A stretch of DNA of 64,000 nt. Source: an uncultured Eubacteriales bacterium. GTDB lineage: Bacteria > Bacillota > Clostridia > Oscillospirales > CAG-272. The stretch lies in the NCBI GenBank assembly GCA_934401725.1, contig CAKRSS010000004.1:1-64000 (forward strand), read 5' to 3'. Position numbers and translations under genes: made by a program. Below, piece by piece: positions 1 to 7,594 of this stretch (positions are counted from its first letter, which is position 1; each line of letters begins with the position of its first letter). The notes beneath the pieces were generated by a model, which saw nothing but the letters and a program-made list of their open reading frames with translations, had not been told where the DNA came from and searched no databases.

Positions 1-384
1 GTTCGATAGAACCGATAGCTCACGCCGCACGACCCGCGCCATCATATTGCGGCTCCGCCGCTCATGAAGGCTATTTAGGCGGAAATTCTTTTGTGAGTGG
101 CCGAAATGAGCGGGAGCGGCACACATCAAAGCAAGCCGCAAAGCAAGCGTTTTCAGCTACCCCCGCAATCCTGCGCGCAGCGCGAGTACTCTGCCAGTTC
201 AAAAACGGTTTAGCAAGTCCCCCGAACGAGTAAAACCGGGGACAAAGCCGTACGTCCGCAAAGGCGCGGTAGAGCGATTTTGACCGAGCCGCGCCGGAAC
301 TGTGCGCCAATGAGGGTGATTCCGCTCCCTTAAGCCATCCCCACGGGAGTGGGGGATGTCCAACACTTTGGGGCGACTCTTTTG

Positions 385-415
385 AATTTGATTATGCCTT
401 CGGCATAATCAAATT
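385..415. repeat. Perfect 14-bp inverted repeat
   Basis: AATTTGATTATGCC (385-398) pairs with GGCATAATCAAATT (402-415) around a TTC loop. It is AT-rich and has no clear U-tract on either side, so it is a stem-loop of unknown role rather than a confident terminator. Confidence 0.7.
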
Positions 416-423
416 GTTCTTTC

Positions 424-446
424 TCTGCTCGCGGCAGAAAAGTACA
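424..446. repeat. Dispersed 23-nt repeat, copy 1
   Basis: This 23-nt stretch contains the small hairpin CTGC-TCGC-GGCAG and is identical to 54037-54059. In the second copy it is the tip of a long hairpin; here only the right half of such a structure is recognisable (through about 480), so this may be a decayed copy. Confidence 0.7.
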
Positions 447-596
447 CTTAAAACACGTCGGACTTCTTCATGGCGAGAACCTGCCAAGGTCAAAGAACTC
501 ATTTATAAAAAAGCAGTCCCCGCAGGTCGTCACCTGCGAGAACCGCAAAAATCAATTTAAATGGCGCATGGGCATATGCAATACGCCCACCGCTGT

Positions 597-1739
597 TCAA
601 TTCCCCTTTATCATCCTCGCCAATACCCCGGCGCACAACCGCCCGGCCTCAAGCGCTTCGCTGAGATAGTTCCCGCTCGCGCCGACCTCGAGAAGCAGCG
701 ACACCGGTGCGTATTGCTGGTTGTAGGCCGACGTCCGCAGGCACACCGGGCGGCCGAGACTGCCGTAGTCGCCGTTGAGCCCGGCGCGCAGACGCAGCGC
801 AAACGACAGGTTCTCCTGCCAGCGCGGGCAGGACGTCCCGCCTGCGTCGCTGCCGACCACGCACATCACTTGCGCCGCGACGTGTCCGTTTGCCAGCGTA
901 ACGGGGCGTAGAAGCGCGCCGGAGGAGTCGGTAACAGAGTCGCGGTGGACGTCGAAAACGTATTTTATCGTCGGGTACTTGCGCAGGTATTCGTTTATGG
1001 TTGCCGCCGAGCGGGCGTAGGAGTCGCGGTAGGACTGCGCGTCGTGCATTACCTCGCAGTGCAGAGTGTTCACGCCCAGCCGGTTGAGTTCCGCCGCCAT
1101 GACGCGCCCGACCGCCACCACATTTTCCTCGATGTTTTCCGACCGCGCCAGCGTGCTGACGCCGTCGTAGGACAGACTGCCCTCCGGGCTGTACGCCTCG
1201 GTGCCGTGCGTATGTATTATCAGTACCACGGGGGAGGAGGACGTGTCGGCAATACGAGGGAGCGTGCTCAGCGCGAGCAGTGCCCCGGTGTTGGGCGAGT
1301 AGGTCGTGTTGTTGTAGATAAAGTCCTCGCCGTACGAGTGCAGGCTCATATCGTAGGGGCGGATGGGAGTGTGAGCGGCGGGAATGCCGGACGGGTCGTA
1401 GGCGTAAAGCTCCTCCGTCGTCGGGGTGGGCGCGGACGTGTCGGCGGCAGGGGACTGAGAGGTTGTGCTGTTCGTCCCCTCCTCGCTGTCGCGGCCGGGG
1501 AACGACCGCATTGCTGCCGCCACGCGCTCCATAAGATTGCCGAGCTTTGACGGGTTGATGCTGTCGGGGCCGTGCTCCCCGGCACGCAGGCCGACGCCGA
1601 CGCAGCAAAGTATAAATATCACCGAGAACAGCGCCATTCCGAGCGCCAATATGCGGACGGCCCCGCCGCCCGTTCTGCCGGCGTCCGCCGGCGGCGGCAG
1701 ACGCTTCTGCGCAAATAATTCGATTTTTTCCTTTTCCAT
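597..1739 (-). CDS. spoIIP: Stage II sporulation protein P (SpoIIP)
   Basis: SpoIIP is the cell-wall amidase/endopeptidase that works with SpoIID and SpoIIM to remove septal peptidoglycan and drive engulfment of the forespore. The 380-residue product has a cytoplasmic N-terminus, one transmembrane segment (about 29-50), a Ser/Thr/Pro-rich linker to about 115, then the SpoIIP domain. Family motifs visible are HTHGTEAY (176-183), carrying zinc-ligand candidates His176 and Glu181, DVHRD (263-267), and a C-terminal LLLEVGASGN segment with the conserved Glu. An AGGAGGTG ribosome site sits just before the ATG. It follows gpr on the same strand with a gap of about 50 nt, the gpr-spoIIP order known from Bacillus. 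It ends in TGA. Confidence 0.95.
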   Translation of the reverse strand: MEKEKIELFAQKRLPPPADAGRTGGGAVRILALGMALFSVIFILCCVGVGLRAGEHGPDSINPSKLGNLMERVAAAMRSFPGRDSEEGTNSTTSQSPAADTSAPTPTTEELYAYDPSGIPAAHTPIRPYDMSLHSYGEDFIYNNTTYSPNTGALLALSTLPRIADTSSSPVVLIIHTHGTEAYSPEGSLSYDGVSTLARSENIEENVVAVGRVMAAELNRLGVNTLHCEVMHDAQSYRDSYARSAATINEYLRKYPTIKYVFDVHRDSVTDSSGALLRPVTLANGHVAAQVMCVVGSDAGGTSCPRWQENLSFALRLRAGLNGDYGSLGRPVCLRTSAYNQQYAPVSLLLEVGASGNYLSEALEAGRLCAGVLARMIKGN

Positions 1740-1788
1740 TTTGCACCTCCTGAGGTCTCTGGAGCATTATATGCCGCCAGCGCGCCGC

Positions 1789-2691
1789 TTATTCCGCGGA
1801 CACGGTACAGGCCATGCCGATGGCGCGCGCCAGCAGCGCGGCCACCTTTTTGACGATAACGTCACTCTCCTTGGGCGAGACGAAAAAGTCGCGCCCCTGC
1901 TCGAGTACCTGCCGCAGCTCGCGGCTGACGTGCCCGACTCCCGCCTCGCGCAGCGCGTCGTAGACCAGCGTGGCACTTGAAACCACCGTCGGCACGCCGA
2001 GCGCAAGCACCGGCACGCCGACTGTCTCGCGGCTTATCGCCCGGCGGGTGTTTCCGATGCCAGAGCCGGGGTTGATGCCGTTGTCGGACAGCTGAACCGT
2101 CGTCGCTAGCCGCGAGACCGAGCGCGCCGCCAGCGCGTCTATTGCGATGATGAGGTCGGGCGCGGCATTGCCCGCCGCGCCGCGTACCAGCTCGACTGTC
2201 TCAATGCCCGTCTGTCCGAGCACTCCGGGGGCGAGCGCCGACACGGCGCAGACGCCGAGCGTACGGTAGGCGTCCGGCAGGTAGGAGCGCAGGTGGCGCG
2301 TTACCTCGATGCGGCGCACCGTCTCGGGGCCGATGGCGTCGGCAGTTATGTCGCCGTTGCCGAGCCCCGCGACGAGTATGCCGAAGTCGCGGTCGGGCGC
2401 GCGGCCGCACATGGCGCGGCACATGCGCACAAGCTCGCCCGACAGCACCTCGCTGACGCACTCGGTGCGCTCGTCGTCAAACTCCCATATGCGCCCGCAC
2501 TCGAGCGTGACGTAATGCCCGCGCGGCTTGCCGTACCTCTCCTCGCTCTGCCGCGTGCTGACGAAAAGCCGCGTCACCGTGCACCCGCCGCGCTTCTCCT
2601 CGGACAGATCCGCGCCGCCCGCGCACTCGAGCGCAAGGTCACTGTGCGCGTAGGACGCGTCCATTTTGCTTATGTCCCTATCCTGACTCAT
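1789..2691 (-). CDS. gpr: Germination protease GPR (spore SASP endopeptidase)
   Basis: GPR degrades the DNA-protecting small acid-soluble proteins during germination. It is made as a zymogen that self-cleaves near the N-terminus. The 300-residue product carries the processing-region signature YAHSDLALE close to its start and the conserved family blocks GLGNGDITADAIGP, ALAPGVLGQTGIET and IDALAARSVSRLATT. There are two adjacent ATGs (2694 and 2691); GGAGG at 2699-2703 lies 7 nt from the second, so I chose that one. An in-frame extension upstream to 2841 has no ribosome site and is AT-rich, so it is not coding. Its partner spoIIP follows. I could not identify a convincing forespore (sigma-F/G) promoter. 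Confidence 0.95.
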   Translation of the reverse strand: MSQDRDISKMDASYAHSDLALECAGGADLSEEKRGGCTVTRLFVSTRQSEERYGKPRGHYVTLECGRIWEFDDERTECVSEVLSGELVRMCRAMCGRAPDRDFGILVAGLGNGDITADAIGPETVRRIEVTRHLRSYLPDAYRTLGVCAVSALAPGVLGQTGIETVELVRGAAGNAAPDLIIAIDALAARSVSRLATTVQLSDNGINPGSGIGNTRRAISRETVGVPVLALGVPTVVSSATLVYDALREAGVGHVSRELRQVLEQGRDFFVSPKESDVIVKKVAALLARAIGMACTVSAE

Positions 2692-2694
2692 CAT

Positions 2695-3002
2695 GCTTCC
2701 TCCATTTGTCAAAGAAAATTTCACGCTTTTGACGCATTCACTCTTGCATTTTTTTGCGTTTTCATTTATAATATAGCTGTCGGGCAGCTTTAAGACGGCT
2801 ATTGAGACGCTTTTTGTCGCCGATCTATGTGTAAATTGCATAGATATGAAGGCCGTGTATTGTGCAAACGTCCGAATATTTTTCTGTTTGCCAATTGTTG
2901 ATTGCTAAAAGGGCAATTTGATGGTATAATGTACAGAGCAATATTGTTTGTTTCCCCGATATTCCGATTTTTCTTTTTTGCACAAGGAGGATGTTCCAAA
3001 CC
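2695..3002. other. Divergent intergenic region, gpr / oligopeptide-binding gene
   Basis: This 308-nt AT-rich spacer separates divergent genes. It contains a sigma-A-type promoter for the plus-strand gene (2902-2930) and a small perfect inverted repeat ATCTATG-9-CATAGAT at 2823-2845 that could be an operator. No further gene is seen. Confidence 0.6.
2902..2930 (+). promoter_or_regulatory. Sigma-A-type promoter for the peptide-binding lipoprotein
   Basis: TTGCTA (2902-2907), 17-bp spacer, TATAAT (2925-2930), with an extended -10 TGG directly before it. The start codon lies about 70 nt downstream. Confidence 0.75.
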
Positions 3003-4850
3003 ATGAATAAGCGCTTGATTTCCCTGATCCTTTGTCTTCTGATGTTGCTGCCCCTGCTTATGGCGTGCAACAACGGCAACGACGACAAAAATAAAACTGA
3101 GGACGAAGAAGAAGACAAGGGCGCGTACATAAAGATGTACATATCCGATGTCATCTACGAGCTTGACCCTGCCTACTCTCTCAACAACAAGTCTGCTCAG
3201 AAAATTATCAGTCTGCTCTACTCAGGCCTCTTTAAGCTCGACAAGAACGGCAAGGTCCAGAACGACCTCGTCAAGAGCTACAAGGTCTTTGACGACGAGG
3301 AGACCGACCAGCACAAAATGACCATCACCCTCAAGGACACTTGCTGGAGTGACGGTATCAGTGTTGACGCCGCAGACGTCATATATGCGTGGAAGCGCAT
3401 TTTTGAGGTTGAAAACTCGGATACCGCTGCCGCGCTGCTGTTCGATATAAAGAATGCCCGCGCCGTTGTTGAGGGCGACTGCTCCATCGACGACCTCGGT
3501 ATCTCCGACCCTGAGCAGAACGTGCTCGAGATCACCTTTGAGACCAAGATCGACTACGATCAGTTCATCCTCAACCTCACCAGCCCCGCGCTGGTTCCCC
3601 TGCGCGAGGACATCGTTTCCAAGAACGTGGACTGGGCGAAGAAGCCTGCTACCACTGTCTGCTCCGGCCCCTTCACACTGCGTTCCACCTCCTACGAAGA
3701 GGGCAAGGAGGCTATGACTCTCGAGCGTAACCCCTACTACTTACGCGATAAGAATAAGGACGCGCTTGATAAGTCCGTTACACCTTACCGTCTGACTGTC
3801 GACTTCTCCGTTACCGACGAGGAGCTCAAGGCTATGTACGACGCAGGTCAGCTGTTCTACATCGGCGAGATTCCCGTGTCGCTCAGAGCCGAATATGCAG
3901 ACGTTGCCAAGGTCACTGACGAGATGTCCACGCACACCTATTTTCTCAACGAAAAAGCGCTTATATCCGACGGCGGCAAGGACGCCGACGAGAACCCGAC
4001 GGGTGACTATATATTCGCAAACGCTGATGTCAGACGCGCGCTCTCTCTCGCAATCGACCGCGAGGCCATTGCAAAGCAGGTAGTGTTCGCCAAGGCCGCG
4101 ACGGGTCTTATCCCCTACGGTGTGTTTGACAGCAAGTCCGTTAAGAAGCTGTTCAGAAACGTGGGCGGCGATATTATCGGCACTGCGGCTGACATGTCCG
4201 CTGCACAGGCTGCGCTGTCCGCTTCCGGCATCAACGCTTCCAAATACAGCTTCGCCATCACCGTTCGTGACGAGTCCGAGGTTCACGTGCTCATCGCCGA
4301 GGCAGTTGCCGCCGCATGGAGCTCACTCGGCTTCAAGGTTTCGGTCAACCGCGTGACGGCCGTCGTCAACGACGACTACAACAAGCTGACCGACGAGATT
4401 GCGACCGACATCAAGGACGACGCCTTCAACGAGGCGCTCTACGCCGGTAACTTCGAGGTCATAGCGCTTGATTACGTCTCCGCGTCTCCCGACGCGTTCG
4501 CAATGCTCGCACCGCTTGCAAAGAGATTTGCAGGTCAGGCTATCGACATGACCACGCTCAACTACGAGGTTATGCCCCACATCACCGGCTTCGACGATGA
4601 AGAGTACAATGCTCTCATCGAGCAGGCGTTCGCGGAGAAGGACATCACCAAGAGAGCAACCCTGCTGCACGACGCAGAGAAGATGCTGCTCGACGAGATG
4701 CCTATCATCCCCATCATTTTCAACCAGGATGCATACGTGATAAGCAAGGAGCTGTCCAAGTACGACTCCACCTACTACGCCACGCGTATCTTCACCAAAA
4801 CCAAGCTCAAGAATTACGAGCTGTACGTCGAGACGACGGCGGCTGAGTAA
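3003..4850 (+). CDS. ABC transporter substrate-binding lipoprotein, oligopeptide family (SBP family 5)
   Basis: This is the extracellular binding component of an oligopeptide/dipeptide ABC importer. The 615-residue product starts with a lipoprotein signal (lipobox LLMAC around residue 20), then an Asp/Glu/Lys-rich spacer, then the family-5 fold with typical blocks: the LDPAYSLNNKSA region, NDLVKSYKVFDDE, KDTCWSDGISVDAADVIYAW, and DVRRALSLAIDREAIAKQV. AAGGAGG at 2983-2989 lies 13 nt before ATG 3003 but only 1 nt before an alternative ATG at 2991; the later start is chosen because it also gives the better signal peptide. No permease or ATPase genes lie beside it, so its partner transporter must be encoded elsewhere. 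A strong terminator follows. Confidence 0.9.
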   Translation: MNKRLISLILCLLMLLPLLMACNNGNDDKNKTEDEEEDKGAYIKMYISDVIYELDPAYSLNNKSAQKIISLLYSGLFKLDKNGKVQNDLVKSYKVFDDEETDQHKMTITLKDTCWSDGISVDAADVIYAWKRIFEVENSDTAAALLFDIKNARAVVEGDCSIDDLGISDPEQNVLEITFETKIDYDQFILNLTSPALVPLREDIVSKNVDWAKKPATTVCSGPFTLRSTSYEEGKEAMTLERNPYYLRDKNKDALDKSVTPYRLTVDFSVTDEELKAMYDAGQLFYIGEIPVSLRAEYADVAKVTDEMSTHTYFLNEKALISDGGKDADENPTGDYIFANADVRRALSLAIDREAIAKQVVFAKAATGLIPYGVFDSKSVKKLFRNVGGDIIGTAADMSAAQAALSASGINASKYSFAITVRDESEVHVLIAEAVAAAWSSLGFKVSVNRVTAVVNDDYNKLTDEIATDIKDDAFNEALYAGNFEVIALDYVSASPDAFAMLAPLAKRFAGQAIDMTTLNYEVMPHITGFDDEEYNALIEQAFAEKDITKRATLLHDAEKMLLDEMPIIPIIFNQDAYVISKELSKYDSTYYATRIFTKTKLKNYELYVETTAAE

Positions 4851-4857
4851 GACAAAG

Positions 4858-4893
4858 AAAAACGGCTCCCTTGTGGGAGCCGTTTTTCTTTTT
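4858..4893 (+). terminator. Rho-independent terminator
   Basis: AACGGCTCCC (4861-4870), loop TTGT, GGGAGCCGTT (4875-4884), followed by a T-rich tract. It lies 10 nt after the stop of the peptide-binding gene. Confidence 0.95.
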
Positions 4894-4905
4894 AGGCCGT
4901 GGTTA

Positions 4906-4934
4906 TTGACACGGGCGGGTTTTTACTGTAAAAT
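4906..4934 (+). promoter_or_regulatory. Sigma-A-type promoter for the phosphoesterase gene
   Basis: TTGACA (4906-4911), 17-bp spacer, TAAAAT (4929-4934). The gene start is about 60 nt downstream. Confidence 0.75.
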
Positions 4935-4994
4935 TATCAGGGCGTCATCCGCGAATTGCGCGTGGCGCCTCAAAAAAAGAAAGTGAGTCAGCCT

Positions 4995-6101
4995 ATGAAA
5001 CGCATTCCGGACGCCTTTTTCACAACGCCGGTGGTTTACGCCGTCGGCCACAATTATCAGATACTCGTCCCCGTCAGCTGCGAGACGCTTATGTGGGTGG
5101 CGGTCGGCGACCGCTGCTATTACGACGATTCCAACGGCATTCTCCGTTCCGACGTCACCACGCACCGCGTGACGGTGCCAATGGAGGAGCTTGACCGAGC
5201 GGGGCGGTACACCGTCTGCTTCCGCCGCGTCATCGAGCGCAAGCCCTACTTCTCCGAGACGGGCGACATTGAGTATTACGAGTCGCCCTTCCGCCCCATC
5301 ACGCGCGAGACGGTCAACATCTACCACATTTCCGACGCGCACAACCGCGTCGAGCAGCCGGTTGCGGCTGGGCGCTTCTTCGGCAACGGGCTCGATCTGC
5401 TCATGCTAAACGGCGATATACCAAACCACAGCGGCGAAATTTCGTTCCTGACTACCATACACAAGATCGGCTCGGAGCTGACCGACGGTGAGATCCCGAT
5501 TGTCTTTTCGCGCGGCAACCACGACATGCGCGGCATTCACGCCGAGCACATAGCCGAGCACACGCCGACCGACAACGGCCGCTCCTACTACTCCTTCCGG
5601 CTCGGCCACATCTGGGGGCTGGTGCTCGACTGCGGCGAGGACAAGGGCGATTTCAACGCCGAGTACGGCAACACCGTCTGCTGCGCCGACTTTCGCCGCC
5701 GCGAGACCGAGTACATACGTTCGGTAGTTGCGCACTGCCGCGAGGAGTACGCGGCGGACGGCGTCAAAAACCGGCTTGTCATCGCGCACAATCCGTTCAC
5801 GCAGCGCTACGCCGACAAATTCGACATCGAGACCGACACCTACAGCGAGTGGGCGCGCATTCTGCGCGAGGAAGTGCATCCGCAGCTCATGATGGCGGGG
5901 CACACGCACAAGTGCTACATCACGCCAGTCGGCGGCGAGCGCGACGCGCTCGGGCAGCCCTGTCCCGTTGTTGTTGGTTCGCGCCCGCAGAAGGACGGCC
6001 CCTTCTGGGGCTGCGCGCTGACGCTGTCGCCCGACGGCTGTCAGGTCACATTCAACAGCAGCGACGGCGAGACGGGCGAGAGCCAGTATCTGAAGTTCTG
6101 A
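4995..6101 (+). CDS. Calcineurin-like metallophosphoesterase
   Basis: A predicted two-metal phosphoesterase of 368 residues; its natural substrate cannot be read from sequence. The metal-binding motifs are in order: DAH (Asp114, His116), GDIPN (Asp141), GNHD (Asn175-His176) and GHTH near residue 300. The first ~110 residues form a separate all-beta N-terminal module, resembling the extra domain of larger phosphoesterases such as purple acid phosphatases. No signal peptide is visible, so it is probably cytoplasmic. A TTG at 4956 would extend the frame, but ATG 4995 has a weak AAAGTGAG site at proper spacing and is preferred. It stands alone behind its own promoter. Confidence 0.85.
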   Translation: MKRIPDAFFTTPVVYAVGHNYQILVPVSCETLMWVAVGDRCYYDDSNGILRSDVTTHRVTVPMEELDRAGRYTVCFRRVIERKPYFSETGDIEYYESPFRPITRETVNIYHISDAHNRVEQPVAAGRFFGNGLDLLMLNGDIPNHSGEISFLTTIHKIGSELTDGEIPIVFSRGNHDMRGIHAEHIAEHTPTDNGRSYYSFRLGHIWGLVLDCGEDKGDFNAEYGNTVCCADFRRRETEYIRSVVAHCREEYAADGVKNRLVIAHNPFTQRYADKFDIETDTYSEWARILREEVHPQLMMAGHTHKCYITPVGGERDALGQPCPVVVGSRPQKDGPFWGCALTLSPDGCQVTFNSSDGETGESQYLKF

Positions 6102-6218
6102 TGTTTGAATTCGGCTTTTAAGGTACTAATTGTGGCTTTTTATGGCCGTTTTGAGTCGAAACAACCGGCGGTTGACCGAAAAACTCTGTTTGGTTGATTG
6201 AAAACGCCAATCAGTCGC

Positions 6219-6247
6219 TTTACTCGGGTGGTGTCGGGTGGTATCAT
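6219..6247 (+). promoter_or_regulatory. Promoter of the XRE regulator operon
   Basis: TTTACT (6219-6224), 17-bp spacer, TATCAT (6242-6247). The spacer contains a GGGTGGTGTCGGGTGG near-direct repeat that could bind the regulator itself (inference). Confidence 0.6.
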
Positions 6248-6276
6248 GGAGGCACCGAAGAAAGGAAGGTATCAAC

Positions 6277-6774
6277 ATGAGCACATTAGGTCAGAGAATT
6301 GCCGAGCTTCGTTCAGGGCGCGGCGTAAAACAAAACGAGCTTGCCGAGCGGCTGGGCGTCAGCGCGCAGGCGGTGAGCAAATGGGAAAACGATATTTCGT
6401 GTCCCGACATAAGCGTTCTTCCGCAACTTGCGGATGAGCTCGGGGTGACGGTCGACGAGCTGCTCACCGGCAATGAGCGCGGACCCGTAGTCCGCATGAT
6501 GACTGAGGAGGAGCGCAAAAAGAAGCTGGATTCGATGGTGTTTCGCGTCATCGTCGACAGCGGGGACGGCGACCGCGTGCGCGTCAATCTGCCGATGCCG
6601 CTGGTCAGGGCTGGGCTCGCCATTGGCGTAAGCATGCCGCAGGTGACGGAAAACGCGGCGCTGAGCAATATCGACATGGCCGAAATTGTCAAGCTGGTCG
6701 AGCAGGGCTTGGTCGGCAAGCTGGTCGAGGTGGACAGCGCGGACGGCGATCATGTCGAGATATTCGTTGAATAA
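6277..6774 (+). CDS. XRE-family transcriptional regulator with C-terminal SHOCT-like domain
   Basis: A 165-residue DNA-binding protein. Residues about 5-60 form a Cro/C1-type helix-turn-helix (GVKQNELAERLGVSAQAVSKWE). The C-terminal half (about 85-165) resembles the YvlB/LiaX-type domain, with VRVNLPMPLVRAGLAIG and a helix ending in a beta strand GDHVEIFVE. In Firmicutes such domains are linked to envelope-stress responses (family knowledge). AAGGAAGG precedes ATG 6277; an upstream in-frame ATG at 6238 overlaps the promoter -10 and is rejected. The stop overlaps the next start (TAATG), so the small membrane protein is translationally coupled. Confidence 0.85.
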   Translation: MSTLGQRIAELRSGRGVKQNELAERLGVSAQAVSKWENDISCPDISVLPQLADELGVTVDELLTGNERGPVVRMMTEEERKKKLDSMVFRVIVDSGDGDRVRVNLPMPLVRAGLAIGVSMPQVTENAALSNIDMAEIVKLVEQGLVGKLVEVDSADGDHVEIFVE

Positions 6775-7034
6775 TGAGAATTTACATCAAAAACGAGGAC
6801 AAAAAGCACGGATTTTGGATACTGATTCCGTCGGTGCTGCTGTTCAATCACCTTGCCATGCTCATCGTGTGGTTTGGCCTGCGGTGCGCGCCGCAGACGC
6901 GCGAAAAAACGCCCCCGCTGCGCGCGCTCATGGGCTTTGTCCGCGCCTACTGGCGCTCCAGGGTGCGGCACCCGCTGCTATACCTCGCCGACGTCCGCTC
7001 GTCCGGCGGGAGCGCAGTCAAAGTCAAGCTGTGA
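6774..7034 (+). CDS. Small membrane-associated protein coupled to the XRE regulator
   Basis: An 86-residue basic protein with one hydrophobic segment (about 17-36: WILIPSVLLFNHLAMLIVW) and an Arg-rich C-terminal half. The start overlaps the stop of the upstream regulator by one base (TAATG), strongly suggesting a two-gene unit. I do not recognise a named family. Position and size fit a membrane partner or sensor of the XRE/SHOCT-like protein, but that is inference from context. A very stable hairpin pair follows at 7046-7101. Confidence 0.7.
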   Translation: MRIYIKNEDKKHGFWILIPSVLLFNHLAMLIVWFGLRCAPQTREKTPPLRALMGFVRAYWRSRVRHPLLYLADVRSSGGSAVKVKL

Positions 7035-7045
7035 GGGGGCGACTT

Positions 7046-7101
7046 TCGGGGCTTTGCCCCGAACCCCACCAAGGGGGCTTTTTGAAAAAAGCCCCCTTGG
7101 A
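7046..7101 (+). terminator. Tandem hairpins after the XRE operon
   Basis: Stem TTCGGGGC/GCCCCGAA (7046-7064) is followed by a 15-bp stem (7070-7084 with 7087-7101) with a two-base loop. There is no U-tract right after the second stem, so it may be a transcript-end structure or part of a dispersed intergenic repeat rather than a classical terminator. Confidence 0.55.
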
Positions 7102-7158
7102 ACCCGCAAAAACTTTCACGAATGGACTGGTTAAAGTCTGTGGGACGCCGGGGCGTGA

Positions 7159-7394
7159 GGCTTTGGGCGTTTAAGTGCATGCGGTGCGGAATCACACGAT
7201 GGTTCAGCACCGCCCTGCTTCGCGTGCGGTGTGCTGTCGCAAAAATACCCTGCCTATGGTGGTCAACGTACAATGGGACACGCATTTCACCGTAGTGGGC
7301 GGTTTACATTTTGCGGCAGCGCACCGCACGCGAAGCAGGGCGGTGCTGAACCATCGTGTGATTCCGCACCGCATGCACTTAAACGCCCAAAGCC
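7159..7394. repeat. Long inverted repeat (86-bp arms)
   Basis: Arms 7159-7244 and 7309-7394 match in inverted orientation at about 84 of 86 positions and are separated by 64 nt. Weaker similarity continues outward, with AAACTTTCA shared at 7111 and, inverted, at 7445. The structure looks like two head-to-head copies of one intergenic repeat, or a MITE-like palindrome. Confidence 0.85.
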
Positions 7395-7486
7395 GTACGT
7401 CATGTCCGTCCGCAGACCTTAACCCGCCCAAATTTATGAAAGTTTCGCCCGCCTTTTCAAAGGCGGCACGGATCCAACGCCGTGTG

Positions 7487-7594
7487 GCGTTGGTCGCCGC
7501 CCGCAGGCGGCGAAACACTCCCCACGTTAGCCGCGCTCCGCAGACGGCGGAACACCCCTTGCGCTGGTCGCGCTCCGCAGAGCGCGGAATCCTC
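7487..7594. repeat. Three tandem hairpin units of 35-39 nt
   Basis: Successive units each carry a GC-rich stem around a CGCA-type loop: CGCCGCC/GGCGGCG at 7495-7512, a weaker one near 7531-7549, and CGCGCTC/GAGCGCG at 7569-7586. They abut the manA stop codon and would be in its 3' untranslated region. Confidence 0.6.

Larger units (their letters stand above)
1..596. other. Gene-free leader region rich in hairpins
   Basis: I find no convincing gene here. A 79-codon minus-strand frame (71-310) has no ribosome site and an Arg/Ala/Ser-rich composition, so I do not call it. The segment holds several hairpins: a CATCCCCAC/GTGGGGGATG pair around 335-358, a perfect 14-bp stem with a TTC loop at 385-415, and CTGC-TCGC-GGCAG near 425-436. 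A 23-nt stretch at 424-446 recurs exactly at 54037-54059. This looks like remnants of dispersed non-coding repeats downstream of spoIIP. Confidence 0.6.
7035..7594. other. Repeat-dense intergenic region
   Basis: No gene is supported in these 560 nt. From left to right they hold two strong hairpins (7046-7101), a long inverted pair (arms 7159-7244 and 7309-7394, 64-nt loop) whose imperfect pairing extends to about 7111 and 7445, and three tandem hairpin units (7487-7594) immediately downstream of the manA stop. Open frames across this stretch follow the repeat and lack ribosome sites. Confidence 0.8.

Noticed and set aside
71..310. 79-codon minus-strand open frame at the window start
   Set aside because: No ribosome site and composition typical of GC-rich non-coding frames; it lies in hairpin-rich DNA.
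2706..2800. Sigma-G promoter upstream of gpr
   Set aside because: No pair of boxes with correct spacing could be identified with confidence.
5406..5909. Long antisense frames opposite most genes
   Set aside because: High GC creates long shadow frames; they lack ribosome sites and family motifs.
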